From positions 25,087-89,086 of the IMG/VR virus record IMGVR_UViG_3300017917_000321: 64,000 nucleotides of DNA; one strand, given 5' to 3'. Position numbers and translations under genes: made by a program. The DNA is from a virus. Position 1 is the stretch's first letter; every line of letters starts with the position of its first letter. Positions 42,315-49,520 of this stretch are shown here, piece after piece. The notes below the pieces were generated by a model. That model searched no databases. It was given only the letters and a program-made list of their open reading frames with translations, and had not been told where the DNA came from.

Positions 42315-42704
42315 TCAATCTGATTCTTTTTGGGCTTTTTTCATGGCTTTTATGAGTCCAAGTTTGCGGACATCGCCCGAAAATAGTGTCAGCTCTACAG
42401 CCTTGCGTTCGTTAGTAACCACGATGCTATGGTCAAACAGATAGTAAGGGCAATCGATATAGTTGTCCAAAAATACAACAACTTGGACAGTGAGCACCAT
42501 ATCTTTTGGGAATGGAATATCATAGGTAGCTAGTCCAATTTCCATTACGGTTTCGTAACCAGCCTCTGTTAGACGTAAGCCACCAGACTCTTTTTCTCTT
42601 GTGTTCTTCCACCAAATTGGAAGATACTGCTTGACTGTGGATTCGTCTGTGCTCTTGTCAAGCTCTTTTAAAAAAATTTTGGTATAGGTCTCTTTCCAGT
42701 TCAT
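42315..42704 (-). CDS. Uncharacterised phage protein
   Basis: A 129-residue protein of unknown function. It starts NWKETYTKIFLKELDKST and contains a beta-rich core (MVLTVQVVVFLDNYIDCPYYLFDHSIVV) and a Lys-rich C-terminal helix. It overlaps the gene upstream by 4 bases and ends just before the MoxR -35 box. Confidence 0.65.
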   Translation of the reverse strand: MNWKETYTKIFLKELDKSTDESTVKQYLPIWWKNTREKESGGLRLTEAGYETVMEIGLATYDIPFPKDMVLTVQVVVFLDNYIDCPYYLFDHSIVVTNERKAVELTLFSGDVRKLGLIKAMKKAQKESD

Positions 42705-43021
42705 TCTTCGTCAATGTCAACCGACACCACCGCATTCTCAGATACCACATCCCCTGACACTAGTTTGTGTACAGCAAAGTCCTCGCATTTGAACATGGTG
42801 TTCAATTTCTTCGCAAGGTTAAAGGCATGGCCTGGATTTGAAAAGGAAACCTTTTTGTATTTAGGTCCTGGATAATTGGTAAGAGAATTAGAACTTTTCA
42901 GATTGAAAGGCTGGCCCTTATAAAATACTGCCCAAATAGCATCGGCCTCTAAGACTTGTTCAGTCTTATAGGTTTTGTTATTTGTATATTCTAATATTAT
43001 TTTTGGTTTGGGCCGACTCAT
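42701..43021 (-). CDS. Uncharacterised phage protein
   Basis: A 106-residue protein of unknown function. The core has ADAIWAVFYKGQPFNLK and a K-rich segment PGPKYKKVSFSNPGHAFNLAKKLN, then an acidic tail VVSVDIDEE. The loop of a 9-bp inverted repeat holds its Shine-Dalgarno and the repeat reaches into its start codon, suggesting translational control. It begins a short operon with the gene at 42315. Confidence 0.65.
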   Translation of the reverse strand: MSRPKPKIILEYTNNKTYKTEQVLEADAIWAVFYKGQPFNLKSSNSLTNYPGPKYKKVSFSNPGHAFNLAKKLNTMFKCEDFAVHKLVSGDVVSENAVVSVDIDEE

Positions 43022-43052
43022 ATGCGTATCCTTGATATTTAAGTACGCATAT
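43020..43052 (-). promoter_or_regulatory. Perfect hairpin enclosing the ribosome-binding site
   Basis: Arms ATATGCGTA and TACGCATAT (nine perfect pairs) enclose a 15-base loop that holds AAGGA; the 3' arm includes the first two bases of the ATG at 43021. If transcribed in full, the hairpin would hide the start codon. Confidence 0.6.
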
Positions 43053-43059
43053 ATTTATC
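43052..43059 (-). promoter_or_regulatory. T4-late-like box upstream of 42701-43021 gene
   Basis: Minus-strand GATAAATA matches TATAAATA at seven of eight positions and lies about 30 bases ahead of the ATG at 43021. A start about 10 bases downstream would remove part of the hairpin's 5' arm. Confidence 0.4.
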
Positions 43060-43085
43060 TCTTTTTAAGAGTTATCTACGCAGTT

Positions 43086-43328
43086 TTACCAGCTGGCATT
43101 AGAGCCAATCTGCACTTGTATAACCTCATCAGTGCCGCTTTTAGCGTTAGAAACTAGCTTTTCCAGGTCTCCGTGCAGTCTACTCATAACTATACCTAGC
43201 GTAAGAGCTAGGTTTTTAGCTTGATCGATAGTTAGCTTTACTTCTTTAGATCTACTGTTTTCAGCAGCCTTTACCTGCTGTATAAACTGCTGTAATGGAG
43301 CAGTATTTAAAGGTTCAACGGTTTGCAT
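43086..43328 (-). CDS. Small uncharacterised phage protein
   Basis: An 80-residue helical protein of unknown function. LQQFIQQVKAAENSRSKEVKLTIDQAKNLALTLGIVMSRLHGDLEKLV shows heptad-like spacing of hydrophobic residues, so a coiled coil or helical bundle is likely. It overlaps the gene upstream by 14 bases. Confidence 0.6.
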   Translation of the reverse strand: MQTVEPLNTAPLQQFIQQVKAAENSRSKEVKLTIDQAKNLALTLGIVMSRLHGDLEKLVSNAKSGTDEVIQVQIGSNASW

Positions 43329-43791
43329 TTGATAATTCCATTCTCATTTCTAATTCAGTTTTAAACGGTCCTCTGGTTTCGTACCTTTCAACTGTAATTA
43401 GCTTTGGACAAAAGCTCTTAACCCAACCTTTTTCAAATTTAATTATGTAATAGCCAGCACAGTACAGACTCTTAGACTTTGACGACTTAGTAAATAGTGG
43501 TAGCTTTCTTTTTACGTCGTACATAGAGTTGAAAGGTTCTACGCTGGATTTGAACCCGTGTACATCATATTCTTTTTTCTTTTCTTTCTTAACTTCATTG
43601 TCTGTGTCAGTCCAGATAATGTCAACACCAAACTTCTTTTTAATCTGTCTCTTGTTGTCAAAGAAACAAGTCTCTGCACTGCTGGAGAACATATAACGAT
43701 TATCGTTGAGTGAAAGAGTACCTACTCTTTCACCGTCATTCTCAACTATCCAAAATTTATCTTTTAAAACTGATTTCGCTTTTACTGTCAT
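43315..43791 (-). CDS. Uncharacterised phage protein
   Basis: A 158-residue basic protein without a recognised domain. It contains FWIVENDGERVGTLSLNDNRYMF and a Lys-rich central part (EVKKEKKKEYDVHGFK), then YIIKFEKGWVKSFCPKLITVERYETRGPFKTELEM. It is directly coupled (4-base overlap) to the RNase H gene and may be a small nucleic-acid-binding accessory protein; that is only inferred from charge and context. Confidence 0.65.
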   Translation of the reverse strand: MTVKAKSVLKDKFWIVENDGERVGTLSLNDNRYMFSSSAETCFFDNKRQIKKKFGVDIIWTDTDNEVKKEKKKEYDVHGFKSSVEPFNSMYDVKRKLPLFTKSSKSKSLYCAGYYIIKFEKGWVKSFCPKLITVERYETRGPFKTELEMRMELSNANR

Positions 43792-44774
43792 CCTGGGTAC
43801 CTTGCATTAAGTGATTCTGAATAGAGTGAAGATTGGTCTGCAATCTTTTGCATGTTCCACTTGCCGCAGAACTTGATTAATTTCATTCCAACCTGTGACA
43901 CAGACTTAGGAAAACTAGCCTGCTTAATTGTATTATTGATTACTTCCTTAATTTCAGGAGGTTGTGCTGTAAGGTCGCATAGTACTACGTTTCTATTATA
44001 GTCGTCAAGAACTCTATGTTCGACACCTTCGTGGTCGACCCAACGTTGCAACATCATGTTATTCCAGGAATATCCTTTGGCTTTTTTATCGCTAAACGCT
44101 TCCATGAGACCAACTTTATTTTTGGTCCCCTTTGTACGTACACCTGGATAAGCACTAAAGACGTTGTCAGATGTGTCACCTCGCATACACTTTTCGAAAA
44201 GTAGCCATTGCGGGTCAGGAGCGGCCTTGTCTTCGCCTGTCTTTTTATCTTTGATCTTATGACCTTTGGAATCATAGTACCCCTCATGGGTTATGGTGGT
44301 ATTGCTAACACCGTTATACTGTTTTACATTAGGAGCGATAAGTTGCTCAAAATCTCCATCAGTTGAAATAATAACATGATTGTCGTTTGGATGATTAGCA
44401 ATCCAACCTGCAATAAGATCATCTGCCTCTAGCACAGGATTGTGCAAGACAGTGCAGTTTGTTTTGGTATTAATGAAATCTTTAAACTCATCAAAGATTT
44501 CCCAAAACACTTTATCTTCTTCTGCTTCTCTTGGACTTAATGCCGCCCTAGCATCACTGCGATTGCGTTTATAAGGCTCGTAGTAATCTTTGCGCCACGA
44601 CCGACCTTCTAAGCAGAACACTACATGACTGCCGTTAAAATCAGTCCATGCCTTCTTGATACTGTTCAACGTGATATGCAGTGCCATACCAACTTTGGTA
44701 TCAAGGTCGCCACGAATCACGTGCCTAGCACGAAAGAATGTATTAGCAGTGTCTACTAGAATGTAATTGTTCAT
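43788..44774 (-). CDS. rnh: RNase H / 5'-3' exonuclease (T4 Rnh, FEN family)
   Basis: A 328-residue protein. Metal-binding acidic residues are visible in YILVDTANTFFRARH (D8), NPVLEADDLIAGWIA, VIISTDGDFEQLI and CMRGDTSDNVFSAYPG, the order expected in the FEN/T4 RNase H family; the last is the helix-hairpin-helix region. The enzyme removes RNA primers and adjacent DNA during lagging-strand synthesis, and so works with the gp43 and gp45 homologues in this window. It overlaps the genes on both sides by 4 bases. Confidence 0.88.
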   Translation of the reverse strand: MNNYILVDTANTFFRARHVIRGDLDTKVGMALHITLNSIKKAWTDFNGSHVVFCLEGRSWRKDYYEPYKRNRSDARAALSPREAEEDKVFWEIFDEFKDFINTKTNCTVLHNPVLEADDLIAGWIANHPNDNHVIISTDGDFEQLIAPNVKQYNGVSNTTITHEGYYDSKGHKIKDKKTGEDKAAPDPQWLLFEKCMRGDTSDNVFSAYPGVRTKGTKNKVGLMEAFSDKKAKGYSWNNMMLQRWVDHEGVEHRVLDDYNRNVVLCDLTAQPPEIKEVINNTIKQASFPKSVSQVGMKLIKFCGKWNMQKIADQSSLYSESLNARYPG

Positions 44775-45208
44775 GATACTTGCGATTTGCCTTTACTAAT
44801 GGGTACTACATTAATATAGCCGGAACCGCGTGATTTGTCAAGTCCTTCTTCGTCGAGCATTTGGTAAATTATGTCTCTAAACCAACGATCCACAATCTCT
44901 TCTGGAGCATCGTTGGCAACACCATACCCGTTTTGGATTAATTCTTCAATGAATAGGTCATTCCAATCCAATTCAAAGAATCCATTCCTGATATTGTCTT
45001 TGTTCAATTTAACATCCAAAACACTTACCCAAGGTTCTCCCTTGCGTGTTGCATACGCCTTTGGATCGCGCTTTTTTAGTATCTCGAGCTCTGCTTCCTC
45101 AATAGCCTTGCGTTTTGCTTCTGCATCTTCTTCAATTCGCTTGGCTTCGGCTGCAAGAGCCTGTTCTTTAGCTTCGATTCCTGTAATCTTTTTAAGCCAT
45201 TGTTTCAT
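44771..45208 (-). CDS. Uncharacterised protein with N-terminal coiled coil
   Basis: A 145-residue protein. Residues 12-48 are Ala/Glu/Lys-rich (EAKEQALAAEAKRIEEDAEAKRKAIEEAE), a likely coiled coil. The C-terminal domain has FELDWNDLFIEELIQNGYG and EIVDRWFRDIIYQMLDEEGLD. Proteins of this layout occur beside RNase H genes in T4-like marine phages; the role is unknown. Confidence 0.65.
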   Translation of the reverse strand: MKQWLKKITGIEAKEQALAAEAKRIEEDAEAKRKAIEEAELEILKKRDPKAYATRKGEPWVSVLDVKLNKDNIRNGFFELDWNDLFIEELIQNGYGVANDAPEEIVDRWFRDIIYQMLDEEGLDKSRGSGYINVVPISKGKSQVS

Positions 45209-45282
45209 AACATCTCCCGTATTCTTTTAAATTCTTCGTCTGACTTGATACTTGGCAGTGCAGGTTTAGGTACCCCATGCAT
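45205..45282 (-). CDS. Possible 25-residue peptide between queE and the coiled-coil gene
   Basis: A short frame starting MHGVPKPALPSIKSDEEFKRIREML. It overlaps the queE stop by 17 bases and its TGA overlaps the next ATG (ATGTTATGA), a coupling layout like the surrounding genes. The upstream GGAAA is a poor, close Shine-Dalgarno. It fills the only gap in an otherwise gapless run, which is the main support. Confidence 0.4.
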   Translation of the reverse strand: MHGVPKPALPSIKSDEEFKRIREML

Positions 45283-46138
45283 TTCCGAAGATGTCAACGT
45301 GGAGACGGGGCGTATATCTCCATCCCCGCTCCATTGCGAGGTTTGCAACTCGTTTTGTGTTTTGCTGGTAGAGCCCATCCTTGCCGCCAACTGGCATAAC
45401 ATATACCGGACATTCGATGCCAGCACCCCGATATTCTTTAACAGCCTTTTCAACTTCATCCACGTCCACTTCATCAGCAACAACGAACTTAAAATAGATG
45501 TCACTGTTAGGTACGGTGCTATAAGACAAAGCAATATCAGGCTTGATAGCATCATTCCAAGACTCCCCCGAAACAGAAAGCTTCGGTGAGCAGGACCAAG
45601 TAATTCTGAGTTTTGTTTGTTTATTGAGATAGTCTCTAAAATCAGGTCTGAGAGCTTGTGTAGTATTCGTTTCAAAAGTAACATTTTTTAAATCCTTCAT
45701 CTTAGGATGTTCAAACAATTCTTGATAAAACTTTTGCCACCCTAGCAAAGGTTCACCGCCTGTAATAATAAAATGAATATCTTGTCCATTGTCCAGTGTC
45801 CATTTACCTGACGGGGTAAGACTCAGCAAATGCTCAACTACTTCATCTACTGTCTTATCCTGCATGTACTTTTTAAATTCAGGATAAATGCTAGCGTAAG
45901 TGTCACAACCTGTACCGATAATTGGTAAGTCTTTAAACTCTGCAATAGACTCTAGTCTTCCGCTATCTAATAGTTCTTTTACTTCTGGGTTGTACTTATC
46001 GTTTACAGTTCCTCTAGGAAGACCGAAATTCATGCAACGAAAGTTACAACCAAAAGTACGTAGGAATACACTAGGCACTCCTACGTAACGTCCTTCACCT
46101 TGAATTGAATAAAATGCTTCACTGTATCTTAATTTCAC
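45266..46138 (-). CDS. queE: 7-carboxy-7-deazaguanine synthase (QueE)
   Basis: A 290-residue radical SAM protein. YSIQGEGRYVGVPSVFLRTFGCNFRC (residues 10-35) is the QueE signature; IITGGEPLLGWQ is GGEP; TFETNTTQ and SCSPKLS are the substrate-binding strands. QueE converts 6-carboxy-tetrahydropterin to CDG. Unusually, the cluster cysteines are C31, C35 and C78 (in GCDT), with about 42 residues inserted between the second and third. With FolE, a QueD-like protein and DpdA in the same block it fits phage DNA 7-deazaguanine modification. Confidence 0.87.
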   Translation of the reverse strand: MKLRYSEAFYSIQGEGRYVGVPSVFLRTFGCNFRCMNFGLPRGTVNDKYNPEVKELLDSGRLESIAEFKDLPIIGTGCDTYASIYPEFKKYMQDKTVDEVVEHLLSLTPSGKWTLDNGQDIHFIITGGEPLLGWQKFYQELFEHPKMKDLKNVTFETNTTQALRPDFRDYLNKQTKLRITWSCSPKLSVSGESWNDAIKPDIALSYSTVPNSDIYFKFVVADEVDVDEVEKAVKEYRGAGIECPVYVMPVGGKDGLYQQNTKRVANLAMERGWRYTPRLHVDIFGNAWGT

Positions 46139-46500
46139 TTCATATGCTCCAATGTAGCGATCCTGGCAATCTTCTCACCAAAGTCTTCATCCTTACCTAT
46201 AATATACAGTGTACTTTCACTTCTGTCAATCTTGCGATCTATTCTACGGAACTCAACAATAGTACCGCCAATAGCAGAATAAACTCTAAAATTTAACTTA
46301 GGATCTTGCTCTGGGGTTTCACGCTCAAGAGGTTCCGGTACACGCAATCTATTAGAAGGCATGTTTGCACCAGCATGTTCCCAATCTTCTCTAACCCAAT
46401 TAATAATCATTCGCTTAAACCAATTCATTTTTCTTGGTTTTACGTAATCTCTATCTACTGGCATTTTTGCTTCTGTTTCAACTGCATATCCTGTTCCCAT
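46135..46500 (-). CDS. Uncharacterised phage protein
   Basis: A 121-residue protein of unknown function, with a Trp-rich basic segment (KPRKMNWFKRMIINWVREDWEHAG) followed by a beta-rich domain (NFRVYSAIGGTIVEFRRIDRK...STLYIIGKDEDF). It is coupled by 4 bases to queE downstream and lies 11 bases after folE, so it may be expressed with the deazaguanine genes. Confidence 0.65.
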   Translation of the reverse strand: MGTGYAVETEAKMPVDRDYVKPRKMNWFKRMIINWVREDWEHAGANMPSNRLRVPEPLERETPEQDPKLNFRVYSAIGGTIVEFRRIDRKIDRSESTLYIIGKDEDFGEKIARIATLEHMK

Positions 46501-46511
46501 AGTGTGTCTCC

Positions 46512-47210
46512 TTAACGTGGTGCAAATTCTTGCTGTAATTTAATGTTATCAAAGAATTCCTTCTTTGTACCTGCATCATCTTTAAATGCACCCTTTAGAA
46601 CAGTAGTCTGGGTCAATGATGAATGTGCCATAATGCCGCGATTTTCACAGCATCCATGTGTTGCTTGGATATAAACGCCTAGGTCTTTGGCTCCTGTGGC
46701 GCTTTGAATTTCCTTGGCAATATCATTAGCAAGTTCCTCCTGGAGAGTACCTCGTCTTGCACACCACTGTGCGATTCTTGTATACTTTGAGAGTCCGATG
46801 AGTTTCTCGGCAGCAATAATGCCAATATAAGCAACGCCAGTAACGGGTTGGTGATGATGGCTACACATACTGCGAAGCTCACTGCGAACAACCAACATAC
46901 CTTCGTAGCGGTCCGCCGAGTCGTTTGGAAATGCTGTTGCGTCTGGTCTTGGTTCATATCGTCCTGCCATAATTTCATTTACATACATTTTAGCAAGACG
47001 TCTTGCAGTGCCCTGGCTGTTGGGATCTGTATGTCTATCAATAACAAGTGCGTCTAGCACACCTTCAAACTGTTCAGTAATTTCATCAATTAACTGATCC
47101 TTCTCACTAGGAGCGATCCACTGGCTGATGTTGTCACCAGCCCAATAGCGTCCGCCTTCCTTTTTAATTCTATTTCTAATTACTTGTGATAAATTCTTGT
47201 CCTGTGTCAT
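46512..47210 (-). CDS. folE: GTP cyclohydrolase I (FolE type)
   Basis: 232 residues from ATG 47210, which has GGAG 9 bases ahead. An in-frame ATG at 47249 would lie only a few bases after the likely transcription start and is less likely. SMCSHHHQPVTG (C116, H118-120) and ATHGCCENRG carry the zinc and catalytic residues; GLSKYTRIAQWCARRGTLQEEL is the family core. It turns GTP into 7,8-dihydroneopterin triphosphate, the first step toward 7-deazaguanines. A near-consensus promoter precedes it. Confidence 0.9.
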   Translation of the reverse strand: MTQDKNLSQVIRNRIKKEGGRYWAGDNISQWIAPSEKDQLIDEITEQFEGVLDALVIDRHTDPNSQGTARRLAKMYVNEIMAGRYEPRPDATAFPNDSADRYEGMLVVRSELRSMCSHHHQPVTGVAYIGIIAAEKLIGLSKYTRIAQWCARRGTLQEELANDIAKEIQSATGAKDLGVYIQATHGCCENRGIMAHSSLTQTTVLKGAFKDDAGTKKEFFDNIKLQQEFAPR

Positions 47211-47263
47211 TATTTCTTTCTCCGATGTTAAGGCAGAGGATTGCCGCATATACTATAAGTTAT

Positions 47264-47292
47264 AGTATACATACTATTTAGGTTTTTGTCAA
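47264..47292 (-). promoter_or_regulatory. Sigma70-type promoter of folE
   Basis: Minus-strand TTGACA (47292-47287) and TATACT (47269-47264) with a 17-base spacer. The QueD-like gene has the same boxes and spacing. Confidence 0.85.
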
Positions 47293-47294
47293 GA

Positions 47295-47672
47295 TTATAC
47301 TGCAATTTTAGTTTCTTTTTTATAATTGCCTTTTTCTGGTATAACGTGTCTTACGCCACCTCTTGGATCTTCCATATCGCCTTTGCGTCTAGGAATCAAA
47401 TGTATGTGAGGATACATTACAGTTTGTCCTGCAGCCTCGCCTACATTCTGACCAATATTGAACGCATCACAATAACCACGTTCAACCCAGTCATAGCCCC
47501 ACTTGTAAGCAGCTTCCCAGCATTTTACCATGTGCTGCCAATCTTCAACTTTTGGTACAAAAAGAATGTGCCCTTCGGTGACAGGGAATCCGTCTTTATA
47601 GACTGTAAAGTCTTTACTATCTAATAGTACATTAGTCCATGGTCCGGGCATTCTTTTTCCTTTCGTATTCAT
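47295..47672 (-). CDS. HIT-family protein
   Basis: A 125-residue protein. FPVTEGHILFVPK and GQTVMYPHIHLIPRR match the HIT (histidine triad) pattern, but the first His of HxHxH is replaced by Tyr (YPHIH), leaving the two later His including the nucleophile position. HIT enzymes hydrolyse or transfer nucleotides from mono- or dinucleotide substrates. The N-terminus overlaps the upstream gene by about 41 bases; an internal ATG (residue 8) would reduce this to about 20. It ends two bases from the folE -35 box. Confidence 0.78.
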   Translation of the reverse strand: MNTKGKRMPGPWTNVLLDSKDFTVYKDGFPVTEGHILFVPKVEDWQHMVKCWEAAYKWGYDWVERGYCDAFNIGQNVGEAAGQTVMYPHIHLIPRRKGDMEDPRGGVRHVIPEKGNYKKETKIAV

Positions 47673-47898
47673 GTATCAATATTGATACTGCATCAACCTT
47701 GTCATTACTTTCAAAGACATCCGGTACTATGGTACCAACAATATCCATATGATACTTAGATGGATAGTGTCTCAAACACCAGTATGCTTGCTTACGAATG
47801 TCTTTAGGAACACGCGGAGTCTTTTTAGGATCAAGTAGGTCCTGTAAGAACTTTTCAGTGTTTATTACTGCACGATAGCGTTCATCGGGTAGTGTCAT
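47632..47898 (-). CDS. BPSL0761-type small protein
   Basis: About 88 residues from ATG 47898. TLPDERYRAVINTEKFLQDL and DPKKTPRVPKDIRKQAYWCLRHYPS match the BPSL0761 family pattern (MTLPDERYRA...TPRVPxxIRxxAxxxLRHYP), found in phages and proteobacteria without known function. An in-frame TTG 15 bases earlier is possible but the ATG has AAGAAG 6 bases ahead. Confidence 0.7.
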   Translation of the reverse strand: MTLPDERYRAVINTEKFLQDLLDPKKTPRVPKDIRKQAYWCLRHYPSKYHMDIVGTIVPDVFESNDKVDAVSILIHEYERKKNARTMD

Positions 47899-48289
47899 AA
47901 AATTCTTCTTCAATATAACGTTTTAGTTCATGATCCCCTACATTTTCAGGGACCTCCTTTTTGTAGAAAAGGCGATAGCTATCAGAACCATACTTGCCTA
48001 TGCCGTATAGCTCTGTAGCATCGTCGCCATTCCAATTTAAGAAATCAATGCTCATGCGATAGATACGCTTGGCCCTGATGTGCCGCATACCTAAAGGAGC
48101 AATAACTTCTTCAATGTCAATAATTCTAGATCTTAGTAATGATTCAGGAGTAGGCCAGCGACCGAAGAATTCAGGCAATACCTTTTTAACCTGCTTGCGA
48201 CCTGTTTGATTTAGACAGATAACTCCGACCATGTGCTGCCAAACAGTTTCAACCTGTTGCTGCACCATAAGGTCATCTCGCATTGTCAT
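47882..48289 (-). CDS. MBD4-like HhH-GPD DNA glycosylase
   Basis: A 135-residue protein. VGVICLNQTGRKQV, PLGMRHIRAKRIYRMSIDFL and ELYGIGKYGSDSYRLF match the MBD4 glycosylase core (FLNRTS, LGLxxxRAKxI, GIGKYGNDSYRIF). D103 aligns with the catalytic Asp of the helix-hairpin-helix-GPD superfamily. MBD4 removes T or U opposite G; the phage enzyme may guard against deaminated bases or act on modified DNA. It is shorter than typical HhH-GPD enzymes. GGGAG precedes the ATG; the start overlaps the upstream stop (TAATG). Confidence 0.8.
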   Translation of the reverse strand: MTMRDDLMVQQQVETVWQHMVGVICLNQTGRKQVKKVLPEFFGRWPTPESLLRSRIIDIEEVIAPLGMRHIRAKRIYRMSIDFLNWNGDDATELYGIGKYGSDSYRLFYKKEVPENVGDHELKRYIEEEFYDTTR

Positions 48290-48829
48290 TTATTTCTCCC
48301 AGGGATAAACTAACCACACATCGTTTTCTGCTTTATTAACTTCGTGCGTATAATAAGAAATATTATCAAAGTTACTGGCAAGATTATTTGTCAATACAGC
48401 AAACCTAACATTACCACCGAATACATTATGCCAACCGGCTTCTTCATTGGGTAGGCAACTACTGCGCCAGTCATTTACTATCCATTCTAGCGTAGCACCT
48501 GTATCATTAATATCGTCAACTATGAGAATATTCTTTCTACGTGAAGGATCCCACCGACTCTTATATATTTCCTGTTCTTCTATAGGAACATAACCAAATG
48601 CATCTTCGCTCATCCAGCAGTTGCTTTCGCACTCGCCACCGTCACGAAGACTAACCTTGAGAGTTTCGCACGGAACATCTATCATGTGAGAAATGATAGT
48701 TGCAGGAATGTTGCCGCCTCTTGTTAATCCAACAATATAGTCAGGATGCCATTTATCCTTGTACATTTGCAGTACAATATCAGTACACATCTTTTCTACA
48801 TCCTGCCAAGAGTAGAAATGTTTGTTCAT
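48290..48829 (-). CDS. Phosphoribosyltransferase-like protein
   Basis: A 179-residue type I PRTase. ILIVDDINDTGATL (residues 101-114) is the PRPP-binding motif, and YIVGLTRGGNIPATIISHMI near 31-50 the pyrophosphate loop. An Arg/Cys-rich hood region lies between (GGECESNCWMSED). Purine salvage such as (hypo)xanthine-guanine phosphoribosyl transfer is the best family guess; it could also supply nucleotides for the deazaguanine pathway. Overlaps the next upstream gene by 4 bases. Confidence 0.8.
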   Translation of the reverse strand: MNKHFYSWQDVEKMCTDIVLQMYKDKWHPDYIVGLTRGGNIPATIISHMIDVPCETLKVSLRDGGECESNCWMSEDAFGYVPIEEQEIYKSRWDPSRRKNILIVDDINDTGATLEWIVNDWRSSCLPNEEAGWHNVFGGNVRFAVLTNNLASNFDNISYYTHEVNKAENDVWLVYPWEK

Positions 48830-49101
48830 TGTAGTTTCCTCTTACGGGGCATGCCCGCACGTTCTAATTCTTCTAATTCATCATCATCGCAGATAAATTC
48901 TGCAATTTGTGCTAATACTTCGGGCGGAAGATCGTTAACATCGACGGGTCTAGCACCTAATGCTTCAATTTCACTAGGTGTTTTACCTTCGAACATACTA
49001 GTAACTTCTTTAATAAACTCATCAAGTTCTTCCTGGGTACCTTCGAAATTATCAAAGCATCCTGGTGCAAACTCTACCTTCATTTTCTTTTCTTCGGTCA
49101 T
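48826..49101 (-). CDS. Small acidic uncharacterised protein
   Basis: A 91-residue acidic protein. It has FAPGCFDNFEGTQEELDEFIKEVTSMFEGK, an alternate helix, and a Glu/Asp-rich C-terminus ending in a basic tail MPRKRKLQ. Proteins with this FAPGxFDxFxGTQEELDxxI layout recur in marine T4-like phages. Role unknown. Overlaps both neighbours by 4 bases. Confidence 0.65.
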   Translation of the reverse strand: MTEEKKMKVEFAPGCFDNFEGTQEELDEFIKEVTSMFEGKTPSEIEALGARPVDVNDLPPEVLAQIAEFICDDDELEELERAGMPRKRKLQ

Positions 49102-49520
49102 TTTGAATCCTTAATGGCGTCAAAGGTTTTGTATTTTTCTAAAGCACGTTCATAAGCATCCTTGAGTTCTTTGAGCTTGGGATACTTTTCTTCCATGTTT
49201 ACGTCACGCTTTAATAATAACAGAGCATCACGCATTTCGTCAAGTTCTTTTAAGATGTCTCTGCCATTTACTTCCAGCGGTGAAGTTATTTTGGTTATAC
49301 CAGTTCCTACAGTAATTGCAGGTTGAGGAGAAATGCTCCAACTAGACCCATTAAATCCAGAAGCAGTAAGCAAACTTCCGCTTGCGCCACCACCACCTAT
49401 TGCTGAAACAGTAACACTACCTAGGGGCGGAGTTGGGACAATTCCTTGACAGAAGCCACCAACGGTAGCTCCGGAAAGTTCAGTTACTAACGGAATATTT
49501 TTCTCTAAGGTATCGCTCAT
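49098..49520 (-). CDS. Uncharacterised bipartite phage protein A
   Basis: About 140 residues from ATG 49520 (MSDTLEKNIP); an ATG at 49547 would overlap the upstream gene more deeply. A Gly/Ser-rich N-terminal part (SVTVSAIGGGGASGSLL) is followed by ITSPLEVNGRDILKELDEMRDALLLLKRD and KYPKLKELKDAYERALEKYKTF. The C-terminal YPxLxxLxxxYxxxxxxYK element resembles that of protein B at 49898. Unknown role; a virion-associated or assembly protein is possible. Confidence 0.55.
   Translation of the reverse strand: MSDTLEKNIPLVTELSGATVGGFCQGIVPTPPLGSVTVSAIGGGGASGSLLTASGFNGSSWSISPQPAITVGTGITKITSPLEVNGRDILKELDEMRDALLLLKRDVNMEEKYPKLKELKDAYERALEKYKTFDAIKDSK

Noticed and set aside
45205-45684. 159-residue minus-strand frame overlapping queE
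   Set aside because: Most of it is a shadow of queE in another frame; only its last 25 codons fit a separate small gene.
46679-47057. Frames overlapping folE on both strands
   Set aside because: The FolE frame keeps all catalytic motifs; the overlapping frames have no recognisable features.
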